Assembly: GCF_041058985.1 (NCBI RefSeq)
Contig: NZ_JBEHZE010000004.1
Span: forward strand, 1 to 6,392
Direction: 5' to 3'
Source of the DNA: Hyphococcus lacteus
Lineage (GTDB): Bacteria; Pseudomonadota; Alphaproteobacteria; Caulobacterales; Parvularculaceae
Length of the DNA stretch: 6,392 nucleotides
Shown here: piece by piece, positions 1 to 5,888 of the stretch
How positions within the stretch are numbered: position 1 is the stretch's first letter
Layout: each line of letters starts with the position of its first letter
Made by a program: the position numbers and the translations under genes
Notes under the pieces: model-generated
What the model saw: the letters and a program-made list of their open reading frames with translations, nothing else
The model's database searches: none
Told to the model about the DNA's origin: nothing

Positions 1-309
1 AGCGCAGAGCATAATGACTTTCAAGCGTTCTATTCAATCGGCCTCGTACAGAATGACACGTTCCTTTCGGGAGACAAGTTAGGTCTCGCTGTCGCAATCG
101 CAGAAACCTCTTCTGAAAAACGGCGCATTGATCCGCTTGCTGACCGGCGGGAAACCGCGATTGAGCTAACCTATTCAGTCGCCGTCACCGATCACATCCA
201 CATCCAGCCCGATATTCAATATATCATCGCACCCGGAACAGAATCCTACCGCCGCCAGAACGCTCTGGCCTTCGGCTTGCGAACCGTCTTTAGACTTGCA
301 CCAGAATAA
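1..309 (+). CDS. OprB-family carbohydrate-selective porin, C-terminal end (5' truncated by window)
   Basis: The first frame is open from base 1 to the TAA at 307-309 and gives about 102 residues. The pattern is that of an outer-membrane beta-barrel: alternating polar and hydrophobic strands, then the stretch HIHIQPDIQYIIAPG, which matches the conserved 'iqPdlQyv.nPg' segment near the end of OprB porins (PF04966). The last strand (NALAFGLRTVFRLAPE) follows the family's final strand. OprB proteins form outer-membrane channels for sugar uptake. Only about the last quarter of a usual ~400-450-residue protein is present, so start, signal peptide and operon context lie outside the window. The substrate cannot be inferred. 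A hairpin lies 32 bases after the stop. Family assignment is from recalled motif similarity; another barrel porin is the alternative. Confidence 0.75.
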   Translation, partial: SAEHNDFQAFYSIGLVQNDTFLSGDKLGLAVAIAETSSEKRRIDPLADRRETAIELTYSVAVTDHIHIQPDIQYIIAPGTESYRRQNALAFGLRTVFRLAPE

Positions 310-340
310 TACCCTCACCCCAATCCCCTGACACTTGTTA

Positions 341-373
341 GCTGATGTCACGAAAGCCTACGCTTTCGTCAGC
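341..373 (+). terminator. Bulged hairpin downstream of the porin gene
   Basis: CGAAAGC (351-357) pairs with GCTTTCG (362-368) around a four-base loop, and GCTGA (341-345) pairs with TCAGC (369-373) outside it, leaving a five-base bulge (TGTCA) on the left arm. This gives 12 base pairs, all Watson-Crick. It sits 32 bases after the porin stop, where a terminator or mRNA-stabilising stem is expected. No T-tract follows, so it is not a canonical intrinsic terminator; a 3'-end protecting stem is equally likely. Confidence 0.45.
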
Positions 374-456
374 CAATATTCATACCAATTTACGATGCAA
401 TTCCCCGCTGAGTTAGTCGTCGAAAATTGCCCTTGGAGACTTCTCGTAAATCGACA

Positions 457-640
457 CTCTCTCGCCCACTATGGAGACAACAGAGACGTTGTAAACGCTC
501 GAAAACCCGCCTCACTGCGGTCCTTTTGGTGCACATCACCTTATAGACGAAAACCAGAGGATTGAATGGTGGGCTGTGCAGTCTGCTGCGAACGCTGCTT
601 GGCGTCTTGAAACTCAATAACAGGGTATTTACAGGGAATT
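457..640 (+). repeat. Long diverged direct repeat, copy A
   Basis: This block reappears in the same orientation at 5540-5724. The left 27 bases (457-483) and right 28 bases (613-640, CTCAATAACAGGG... to GGGAATT) are identical between copies. The interior aligns almost without gaps but with scattered substitutions, for example CACTGCGGTCC versus CACTGCGGACC and GAATGGTGGGCTGTG versus GAATGGTGGGCGGTG. Substitutions do not favour third positions in any frame I checked, so the block is unlikely to be coding although open frames cross it on both strands. Similar sequence is, from memory, scattered through rhizobial genomes and often called as spurious small ORFs. No transposase or terminal inverted repeat is attached. 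Confidence 0.85.
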
Positions 641-725
641 CGAACTGTCGAACAAGGAACCCGCTCGCCCATAATAGCGAATTCCTGCGCAATAACAGGG
701 AATTAAAACTACAAATCGGGGAACT
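613..725 (+). repeat. Cluster of short AACAGGGAATT-like motifs, left
   Basis: Degenerate copies of an ~12-base motif follow one another: AATAACAGGGTATT (617-630), TTACAGGGAATT (629-640), ATAATAGCGAATTC (671-684) and AATAACAGGGAATT (691-704), then a weaker AATCGGGGAACTT. Spacing is irregular, so this is not a CRISPR or a simple tandem repeat. The same motif recurs at the right-hand repeat (5700-5888). Function unknown; it could be a decayed interspersed repeat family or binding sites. Confidence 0.6.
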
Positions 726-795
726 TTCCCCTTAATTTCTGCTCCCGTACCCACAAGCTACACACTGAGCTGAGCCGTTCTATTTCGATCCGGGT

Positions 796-939
796 ATGAT
801 CGAAAAAATGATCGAAAACCTTTATACGGCGCTAAAGGAAGAGAGATTAAATCCGCTCTTCCAGTATCCCGGCAAGCTTATAACCCTGCTGCCGGGACTA
901 ACTGAATCGGACGCAAATACAGTTTATGACGCCGGTTGA
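796..939 (+). CDS. Hypothetical small ORF, 47 aa (possibly the 5' half of a broken gene)
   Basis: ATG at 796 opens a frame to the TGA at 937-939; the frame itself is open from 769. The product is acidic and hydrophilic (MIEKMIENLYTALKEERL... then PLFQYPGKLITLLPGLTESD) and its composition looks like real protein. No family is recognised. There is no convincing ribosome binding site. The stop overlaps a possible TTG start at 936, so the two ORFs are either translationally coupled or, more simply, one gene of about 110 residues split by a frameshift near 936. Codon use does not separate the two explanations. Confidence 0.35.
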   Translation: MIEKMIENLYTALKEERLNPLFQYPGKLITLLPGLTESDANTVYDAG

Positions 940-1130
940 TCGGAAGAAGCGCTATTAAACACGATTCAAATTTTGCATTTTTTAATTACTTGCACCGGAT
1001 AATTGAAGGAACCGACGTTATCCACGACTATGAAGGTATTCTGCTTACGGAAGAGGAGAAAACTCTAGTTGTGATCAAGGGCAAAAAATGTATGCTTGGG
1101 TGCTTATGTATGAGAGCGACTAAATCCTGA
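936..1130 (+). CDS. Hypothetical small ORF, 64 aa (possibly the 3' half of the preceding gene)
   Basis: The frame runs from a TTG at 936, overlapping the preceding stop by three bases, to the TGA ending at 1130. The product contains FAFFNYLHRIIEGTDVIHDYEGILLTEEEKTLVVIKG in pieces that look like an alpha/beta fold, then a short cysteine-containing tail. No family is recognised. TTG is the only near start, there is no Shine-Dalgarno sequence, and the overlap suggests coupling or a frameshifted gene. It lies 15 bases upstream of the 1146 ORF on the same strand, so the ORFs may once have been one transcription unit. Confidence 0.35.
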   Translation: MIGRSAIKHDSNFAFFNYLHRIIEGTDVIHDYEGILLTEEEKTLVVIKGKKCMLGCLCMRATKS

Positions 1131-1145
1131 GCCAAAAGTAACCCT

Positions 1146-1856
1146 GTGCCAAAAGCGACGAAAATAACCCATCCAAGCGCAAAGTTTGAAAACAAATCTC
1201 GCGCTTTTGCATTTGATGATAAATGTGAGCACGCACACATAGGCCGGTGCAGCAGCTATTGGACGTTGGCCGATGACCGAAAGTGCATAAGCGAATTGAC
1301 TATCGACCGGTCCTCCAACATTTTCGAAACATACTTTTTTTCGAAAATCGGGCTCGAAAATCTAACGGCCACCCAACTCTTCGATATGGTGAAGTCCGGT
1401 CACTTACAATACGATCATGACGACAGCATTCAATTCGCGGTGCGCTCGGTTAAGGATGATGTCGGCAATATCTTTTGGGCTGTTGAAGTCCTTATCGCCA
1501 ACTCTATCAAACTCATCAGAAAGCGTCCTCCATTCTTCGAGTTCTATGAAGGAGTCGATGTCCCTCAAGCCTTTCGGTGGAGCGCATTGAAAGGCTATAT
1601 GGATGCGCAACGTAATGGTATTCCATTTTTGCTTATTGAAGGGGAAACCGGAAGCCCCACCTGGAAAGACAGTGACACGCATCGTATTGTGCCTATTGGG
1701 TCGGAGGCCGCGCTAATCGAGAAGCTCAAAGAGAAGCCGACAACGCTCCCAATCACCGACTATACTTCGCATAATTTGGGAGTAATCGACGCGCGGGATC
1801 TGTCTCGCCCATTCAATCACACGACGTATCACCCGGCAAAGCATTGGCCTGTTTAA
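1146..1856 (+). CDS. Hypothetical protein, 236 aa, no recognised domain
   Basis: This is the longest open frame in the window, from GTG at 1146 to TAA at 1854-1856. The product is soluble-looking, with no signal peptide or membrane segment. Residues ~40-75 are rich in acidic and aromatic residues (SYWTLADDRKCISELTI and NIFETYFFSKIGLENL), residues ~90-115 carry FAVRSVKDDVGNIFWAVEVL, and the C-terminal part has GYMDAQRNGIPFLLIEGETG and a basic, histidine-rich end (NHTTYHPAKHWPV). I recognise no catalytic motif or family. The GTG has no good ribosome binding site and no ATG lies in frame until residue ~81, so the start is uncertain. Length and protein-like composition support a real or recently real gene; the neighbouring fragments suggest horizontal acquisition. 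Confidence 0.6.
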   Translation: MPKATKITHPSAKFENKSRAFAFDDKCEHAHIGRCSSYWTLADDRKCISELTIDRSSNIFETYFFSKIGLENLTATQLFDMVKSGHLQYDHDDSIQFAVRSVKDDVGNIFWAVEVLIANSIKLIRKRPPFFEFYEGVDVPQAFRWSALKGYMDAQRNGIPFLLIEGETGSPTWKDSDTHRIVPIGSEAALIEKLKEKPTTLPITDYTSHNLGVIDARDLSRPFNHTTYHPAKHWPV

Positions 1857-1866
1857 TTGCTTCCAG

Positions 1867-2112
1867 ATGAACTGGGAGCGCGAACTTGAAGACCGAAAAC
1901 TGACTGGTCGGACAGGCCCTGAGCCCCTCCCTCACCCCGATCACATCATTGTCGACATGAGAACAGGGCAAGTCGATGTCAAAGAGCCAATGACGAAAGC
2001 AGAAAAACTCAAATACGACAAACTGCGAGAGCGAAAAAGGCGCACCGTCAGGTCTTCAGGCGGCTTTCACAACTTACAGTTAAATTTAGCGTTAGCGTCG
2101 TATGATAAATAA
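1867..2112 (+). pseudogene. Fragment resembling the C-terminal tail of a DUF5681-type protein
   Basis: ATG at 1867 starts a frame whose first ~58 residues look conserved: NWERELEDRKLTGRTGPEP, LPHPDHIIVDMRTGQV, then PMTKAEKLKYDKLRERK. From memory, 'pHPDdiviD..tG.v...GPmTkeek...d.l..rk' is found near the end of DUF5681 proteins, which in alphaproteobacteria often neighbour a ParB-domain DNA methyltransferase. After RERKRR the sequence becomes serine- and leucine-rich and loses the expected helical tail, suggesting a frameshift or truncation. No ribosome binding site precedes the ATG, and the N-terminal part of such a protein is absent. It begins 10 bases after the 1146 ORF. A small intact hypothetical gene is the alternative. 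Confidence 0.4.
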
Positions 2113-2680
2113 CCCGGTCTCGATGAACTGTGCGAATATAACAGTGGTCAAAATCGCCCTGGTGCTTTGGTACCCCTGCTGCCATGATCTTTCCCATCAG
2201 CGAATAATCTGCAAAGGCAATATTGGCGATGATCACACTCATCCAAGAGCTCAGTTGAATGGTGCGATTGGAATGTGGATCAATAACTCATCGCTAGGGG
2301 GAGCTGCTATCACAATCCATGCGCCGGTTTCCGACCAAAGAAAATTCACACAGAAGCTTGGGAAGCCCGTGTCATTAGAGAGCACCACAAAATCATGCAA
2401 CATTAAGTCGGCTTCATATCAAGTATAAAGTATACTGATTATTAAAATCCATTAAAGGGCATATAAAGTACGGTTTTGTGACTGCCACAAACTAACTGTG
2501 AGATGCCCCTTCGGCGCAAAAAGCGCTCTTCATTAATCTGTATTAGTTTAAATTATTTACGGCCTATTCTCTTCGAAATGTTATAAATAGATCTTAGTTC
2601 TTTACTTCACGCTGGCCCGCTTAACTCTATTTAGATCAGTAGGCTGATTAATTTTAAATGATGCTCGTCCACTTTACCCT
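2113..2680. other. AT-rich stretch without a credible gene
   Basis: Open frames here are short, lack ribosome binding sites, and give cysteine- and histidine-rich or otherwise implausible products on both strands (for example a 108-codon frame from 2102 and a minus-strand frame at 2048-2242). From about 2400 the sequence is strongly AT-rich, and it contains the palindrome AGTATACT (2429-2436), the nested inverted repeat at 2455-2508, and GCGC-AAAAA-GCGC (2514-2526). It looks like decayed intergenic or island sequence left of the IS1182 remnant. Confidence 0.5.
2455..2508. repeat. Nested inverted repeat
   Basis: AAGGGCAT (2455-2462) is matched by ATGCCC (2503-2508), followed by a near-complete CTT, as the outer arms. 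Inside, TTTGTG (2475-2480) and CACAAA (2486-2491) form a perfect six-base stem with a five-base loop. It lies in AT-rich sequence with no flanking gene close by. It could be an operator, a terminator of lost transcription, or chance. Confidence 0.35.
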
Positions 2681-2681
2681 G

Positions 2682-3123
2682 AGACTGTGTAGAAACGGCA
2701 AATCAGATTAGCATTTTGACGTTTCTTGGGAGATCGAAATGCGCCGATTCATTGAAGGAGAAAATCAATGTCAGTAGGCTTTGTTACCGGCCAACTTTGA
2801 AGACTACATCGTCGACGACAAAATCGTCTCAATGCTGGAAAAACTAGTGGCGACGAAAGTGAAGCTTGCACAGTTGAAACAGCGTGAGGCTGAAGTTCTC
2901 GCCTCCCCGCATCATCAGATATCGCTGACTGACCCGGACGCCAGGTCGATGGCGACAAGTCATGACATCGGCATGGTCGGGTATAATGTTCAGTCCGCCG
3001 TCGACACAGAACACCATCTAATCGTTCAGCCACGAGGTGACGAACTTAGTCTCGGACAAAGTGCATCTCTCAACTCAGGCGGCAAAAGCAAAGGCCGCTA
3101 TGGGTCGAAAGCCGCTCGATTGA
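2682..3123 (+). mobile_element. Remnant of an IS1182-family insertion sequence
   Basis: The transposase remnant at 2739-3123 belongs to the IS1182 family. About 50 bases upstream, GAGACTGTGTAGAAAC (from ~2683) resembles the ends of such elements, so the left end is placed near 2682. No matching inverted copy was found downstream, so the right end is lost. The right boundary given is only where transposase homology stops. The element cannot move by itself. Confidence 0.6.
2739..3123 (+). pseudogene. IS1182-family transposase, degenerate (stop, deletion, frameshift)
   Basis: ATG at 2739 follows GGGAG with a six-base gap and encodes MRRFIEGENQCQ, the typical start of this DDE transposase family. 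Codon 13 is TAG (2775-2777), where a serine codon (TCG) is expected. Reading continues as ALLPANFEDYIVDDKIV, then jumps to the late coiled-coil segment and to ISLTDPDARSMATS, VGYNVQSAVDTEHHLIV, which is the family's conserved catalytic-region block. Roughly 200 residues between the two parts are missing. Near 3027-3031 the frame shifts by +1, after which HEVTNLVSDKVHLSTQAAKAKAAMG continues the homology in the new frame until the TGA at 3121-3123. The C-terminal third is absent. Three independent lesions make it nonfunctional. Confidence 0.85.
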
Positions 3124-3637
3124 TCTGGGATGTATCAATCCAGTGTCTTGCCCTTTGAGGTAAGCTCAACTCTACCTGACGCAGTAAATTTATTATGTCT
3201 TCGTCACCGAAACGCTTCCTCGCCATTCCAATACCTCACCATTCTCGTACAAAAATATGAAATCTGTGGCTCAGTTATAGGGGGGGCTAGACAAGGGAGT
3301 TTTTGTGATGGTTCAAGTAAAGCAGGAGGTCCAGCGACGCAAACATGGTCGTTTTACAGCATGGAGATGAAGGGTTGGTTGCTAAGCAGCTCGCATCCCA
3401 CTCAAACGGACTCAGAGGTCATATCTGAGATGGGTAACATCACCTAAAGCAGACACGAACGGATCATCTGGTATTTAGCCCGATATGATGACAAGAAAAT
3501 ACCAGAGTGGGCGTTTAGCGCATCCTAAAATGCAACAGTGTAAACAAATTACCGCAGCGCACCAACCACAAAACTAAACGACCCCAAAGCAAGAACCAAA
3601 TAGGCAGGCGGATTAGTCGTTTAATTTAGTTCTGTAT
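3124..3637. other. No recognisable gene; sequence of unknown origin
   Basis: One plus-strand frame (3130-3447, 105 codons) is open, but its product has no family resemblance, contains stretches such as GGARQGSFCDGSSKAGGPA, and has no ribosome binding site. A short ATG frame at 3308 encodes a basic peptide (MVQVKQEVQRRKHGRF) that stops after 20 codons. A seven-G run lies at 3281-3287. AACTAAACGAC (~3571-3581) and GTCGTTTAATTTAGTT (~3617-3632) form an imperfect inverted repeat just beyond the end of the minus-strand gene and might be its weak terminator. Confidence 0.4.
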
Positions 3638-4147
3638 TTATTCTACACCATTTTCTTTGCGCCACTGATCCAGCCGATCCAACCATTTTTGTGCTGAGAC
3701 TGGTCCATAGGCCTTCGTATCAGTGTGCGATGCCACATTTTTCCTTAGAGCTACGAAAGACGCAGGCCCTCCGGCCGGAAGCCCCAACTCTTTACGCTTG
3801 GCGGCCATCGCGGCTTTTTGTGCGGACGTCAACTTCACATCGCTGATAGGCTTGAAAATCAGCACGTCCCAATCACTACCGGAATCGTGAAAGAAAAGCT
3901 GAAGTGGAGGTTGCCCCCCTACCGCCAACACTTCATCTAACTTGGCAATTCGGCGGACGAACGCTTCATGCTTTCCGGGCGCGATCCTGAACACCTCGAA
4001 CGAGGCCGCCGGCCACCCTTCGCTAGAGGTTGGTATTTCGGCTTTGTATTGTTGAGCCATCGTGGGCACAGCTAGGCCGAAAGCCAGTATTATAACCGGT
4101 AAAACGGCAAACCGTATACCTGAGGACGGCGGTGAAAAAGAAGACAT
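3638..4147 (-). CDS. Small exported protein of unknown function, 169 aa
   Basis: The start chosen is the ATG at 4147 (complement), preceded by GGAG with an eight-base gap. An upstream in-frame ATG at 4177 would add ten residues but has no ribosome binding site. Residues 1-31 form a Sec signal peptide: a short N-region, a hydrophobic core (FAVLPVIILAFGLAVP) and a likely cut after TMA, before QQYKAE. The mature ~140 residues are hydrophilic, with EGWPAASFEVFRIAPGKHEAF, a strand near LQLFFHDSGSDWDVLIFKPI, and an alanine/lysine-rich helix (TSAQKAAMAAKRKELG). The strand-helix-strand order with 'vfrv.pGkheaFv.ri' suggests a ferredoxin-like alpha+beta barrel of the NIPSNAP/ABM type, but this is inference. 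Probably periplasmic. It stands alone between IS remnants, and its intactness contrasts with its neighbours. Confidence 0.75.
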   Translation of the reverse strand: MSSFSPPSSGIRFAVLPVIILAFGLAVPTMAQQYKAEIPTSSEGWPAASFEVFRIAPGKHEAFVRRIAKLDEVLAVGGQPPLQLFFHDSGSDWDVLIFKPISDVKLTSAQKAAMAAKRKELGLPAGGPASFVALRKNVASHTDTKAYGPVSAQKWLDRLDQWRKENGVE

Positions 4148-4230
4148 CGAATCTGCTCCATGCTTATCAAAGTCCATCTATTAAAATGAGCGGTGGGCGA
4201 CAGGAACATCCAATTTTTATTTTAAGAGGG

Positions 4231-4708
4231 GGCCAACCGACTCCAGAAGCTCTTGGGGATGGTGGTCCGGGTTCAGCGTTAAAATCTAACAGCTAATTTT
4301 TTTTGTGGCGGCATGCGAATCCTTTGTCTGCAAAGAAAATTCTACAGGATGAATGTCTCCGTGAGCCATGCGAGGGCAACACACATTATAGTCGCGCCGC
4401 CAAGCTTCAATCAGAGTGCGGGCGTCGGCCAGCGTTTCGAACCAATGCAAATTCAGGCACTCGTCTCGCAGCGACCCATCGAAAGATTCAATATGCGCGT
4501 TATCCGTCGGCGTCGCCGAGCGTGAGAAGTCCATGCGCACCTTGTATTGATAAGCTCCCAGATCGACCATCTGACCGGTAAATTCCGCGCCTTTGTCGGT
4601 AAACAGCGCTTTGGGCGTCTCGCCGACGCGAACCAGACGATTGAGAACCTCAACGGCATTCTCATCAGGCAGTCGATACGCGTCTAATGTCGACGTATAC
4701 GCGCATAA
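4231..4708 (-). mobile_element. Remnant of an IS3-family insertion sequence (right part)
   Basis: This contains the C-terminal half of the transposase (4286-4708, minus) and, beyond its stop, TGAACCCGGACCACC (complement of ~4262-4276) followed by a GC-rich stretch ending near 4231. The latter resembles the terminal region of rhizobial IS3 elements, as I recall. OrfA, the N-terminal part of OrfB and the opposite end are missing. The outer boundary is approximate and no target duplication could be identified. Confidence 0.55.
4286..4708 (-). pseudogene. IS3-family transposase OrfB, C-terminal half
   Basis: Read on the minus strand from 4708 (just after an in-frame TAG at 4709-4711) to the TAG at 4286-4288. 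The product has LFTDKGAEFTGQMVDLGAYQ, then VRMDFSRSATPTDNAHIESF, and DECLNLHWFETLADARTLIE, AWRRDYN. This is the rve integrase core of IS3-family OrfB. The aspartate in LFTDKG and the glutamate in HIESF are separated by exactly 35 residues, the D-35-E spacing of this family; the first catalytic Asp is lost upstream. After AWRRDYN the usual ESRPH is replaced by VCCPR, a substitution in a conserved position. The extreme C-terminus appears retained. Similar to the IS407-like branch from memory. Nonfunctional because it is truncated. Confidence 0.85.
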
Positions 4709-4938
4709 CTAACCTTGCATCAGATTGAAACCTCAGTCCCCAGCTTGAACGGCTACACAGTAATTCGCAATGGCTGGCTTTCAAATCCAACCTTTACGCG
4801 GCCGCTATTCCCGAACGATTCACTAGACTTCCTCCTTGTAAAGAGCGTTGCTGTGGCTGTTGCGAATTCCTTGTTTCGGCCTCTGCCCGACCGTGTTCGA
4901 CGCCGGGCTTGTCGCGGTGCAACAACGAGAATGCAATC
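4709..4938. other. Short gap between IS3 remnant and recombinase fragment
   Basis: No convincing gene. A 45-codon frame on the plus strand (4842-4979, from a possible TTG at 4848) ends RECNHEPKWKDYDYAPD and overlaps the next start at 4939 in a coupled-looking way, but I do not recognise it. GTCGAC followed by GTATAC (4690-4700) is a locally palindromic patch at the broken edge of the IS3 remnant. Confidence 0.35.
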
Positions 4939-5406
4939 ATGAGCCGAAATGGAAAGACTACGACTATGCGCCGGATTAAAAGTAACGCACCTGAAAAATC
5001 AAAAAAAAGGAACAAATTCTAGCGCAGCTACGGCGTGCAAAAGAAACTGGACTGTACGCTGATGACGGAACTCGGCACCGGGCTTCGAGTAGTGCTCGGC
5101 GAAACTGAAGCCCATCCGGTGCCCAATGAAACCATCGCAGGTTTATTGAAGACCGCCTTCCTCTGGCGCGAGCAATGGTTCAACAATCCGGATACAGCAC
5201 TCAAAGATATCGCGAAAGAGGCCAACGCCGACATTAGCGATGTGAGCAAACAAATGCGCCTCACATTTTTGGCCCCTGATATAGTCAGAGCATTATTGGA
5301 CGGAACGACCTCCGATGATTGGCCGCCAGAGCGACTTCGCCGCCTTGATGATTTGCCTGTCACTTGGTCGGAACAGCGTCGCCTATTCGGACTGGCACAA
5401 AACTAA
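4939..5406 (+). pseudogene. Serine-recombinase C-terminal-domain-like protein, interrupted by TAG
   Basis: The frame after 5020-5022 (TAG) is open to TAA at 5404-5406; GTG at 5035 is the nearest start. In the same frame upstream, ATG at 4939 encodes a lysine/arginine-rich leader (MSRNGKTTTMRRIK...) of 27 residues that ends at the TAG. The open part has a short strand region (TGLRVVLGE), then NETIAGLLKTAFLWREQWF, KDIAKEANADISDVSKQMRL, TFLAPDIVRALLDG and DLPVTWSEQRRLFGL. This closely follows the domain found at the C-terminus of alphaproteobacterial large serine recombinases: 'LvkAlarA.rW...l..g....i.eiA..e.i...yvsr.lrLtlLAPDIVeaIldG....PveW.eQRr.f'. The KDIAKEAN...ISDVSKQMRL part is a helix-turn-helix. 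The catalytic resolvase domain is absent. It may be a fragment, or a standalone DNA-binding relative with its original start cut off by the TAG. Confidence 0.6.
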
Positions 5407-5539
5407 TCAAACCAAAATCTGTGACGTAATAAGGCAAAACGCGTAGGCGTTCGGCATCATTGCCTATTCGACAGCCGATCATCGTACCCGTTCGGTTGGT
5501 GGCCAAAATGGGCGCTCGGAGACCTTTGCGAACATTGCG

Positions 5540-5724
5540 CTCTCTCGCCCACTATGGAGACAACAGCGACATTTTAAACGCTCGAAAACCTGCCCCACTG
5601 CGGACCTTTTGGCGCATATCACTTTAGGACGAAAACACCAGAGGAATGAATGGTGGGCGGTGCAGTCTGCGGCGAACGCTGCTTCGCGTTCTGAATCTCA
5701 ATAACAGGGTATTTACAGGGAATT
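5540..5724 (+). repeat. Long diverged direct repeat, copy B
   Basis: Second copy of the block at 457-640, same orientation, with identical ends (5540-5566 and 5697-5724) and a substituted interior with two or three single-base indels. It starts 134 bases after the recombinase fragment and, like copy A, runs straight into AACAGGGAATT motifs. Open frames cross it on both strands but the changes between copies are not conservative in either, arguing against coding. Confidence 0.85.
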
Positions 5725-5888
5725 TGATCGTATCTGGCTCGATTACGCGGAATTTACCGCCCAAAAAGCGTGAAAATTCGGGCAGTTCCGCGCAAATTCC
5801 CTGCTCTTTGATAACAGGGAATTCAAAGCACTGAACAGGGAAGAAACTCGCCAATAACAGCGAATTCCCGCCCGAGAACACGGAATGC
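5697..5888 (+). repeat. Cluster of short AACAGGGAATT-like motifs, right
   Basis: More copies than on the left: ATAACAGGGTATT (5701-5713), TTACAGGGAATT (5713-5724), ATTACGCGGAATTT (5742-5755), an inverted AAATTCCCTG (5794-5803), ATAACAGGGAATTC (5811-5824), GAACAGGGAAG (5833-5843), AATAACAGCGAATTCCC (5853-5869) and GAACACGGAATGC (5876-5888). Spacing varies between about 10 and 30 bases. One inverted copy faces a direct copy and gives a perfect hairpin. No function is known to me. Confidence 0.6.
5795..5823. repeat. Perfect 9-bp inverted repeat formed by two facing motifs
   Basis: AATTCCCTG (5795-5803) pairs with CAGGGAATT (5815-5823) around an 11-base loop. A competing stem, CTTTG (5806-5810) with CAAAG (5824-5828), brackets the second motif. 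The two cannot form together. This is the only place in the window where the motif occurs in both orientations close together. Confidence 0.5.

Noticed and set aside
560..600. tRNA 3' end or att site (GAATGGTGGGC resembles the antisense end of some tRNAs)
   Set aside because: No T-loop, anticodon stem or acceptor complement follows in either repeat copy, so the likeness is limited to about 11 bases.
390..692. 100-codon minus-strand ORF over the left long repeat
   Set aside because: The homologous ORF over the right copy shares its translation only because the DNA is repeated; substitutions between copies are not conservative and there is no ribosome binding site.
613..725. CRISPR-like array
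   Set aside because: The repeat units are only about 12 bases, degenerate, partly overlapping and unevenly spaced, and no cas gene is present.
2102..2428. 108-codon ORF on the plus strand
   Set aside because: No ribosome binding site, implausible composition and no family resemblance; overlaps an equally unconvincing minus-strand frame.
3130..3447. 105-codon ORF downstream of the IS1182 remnant
   Set aside because: It overlaps no recognisable homology, has no ribosome binding site, and its product does not resemble any transposase continuation.
4303..4581. Plus-strand ORFs opposite the IS3 transposase remnant
   Set aside because: They are antisense shadows; the minus-strand frame carries the D-35-E transposase signature.
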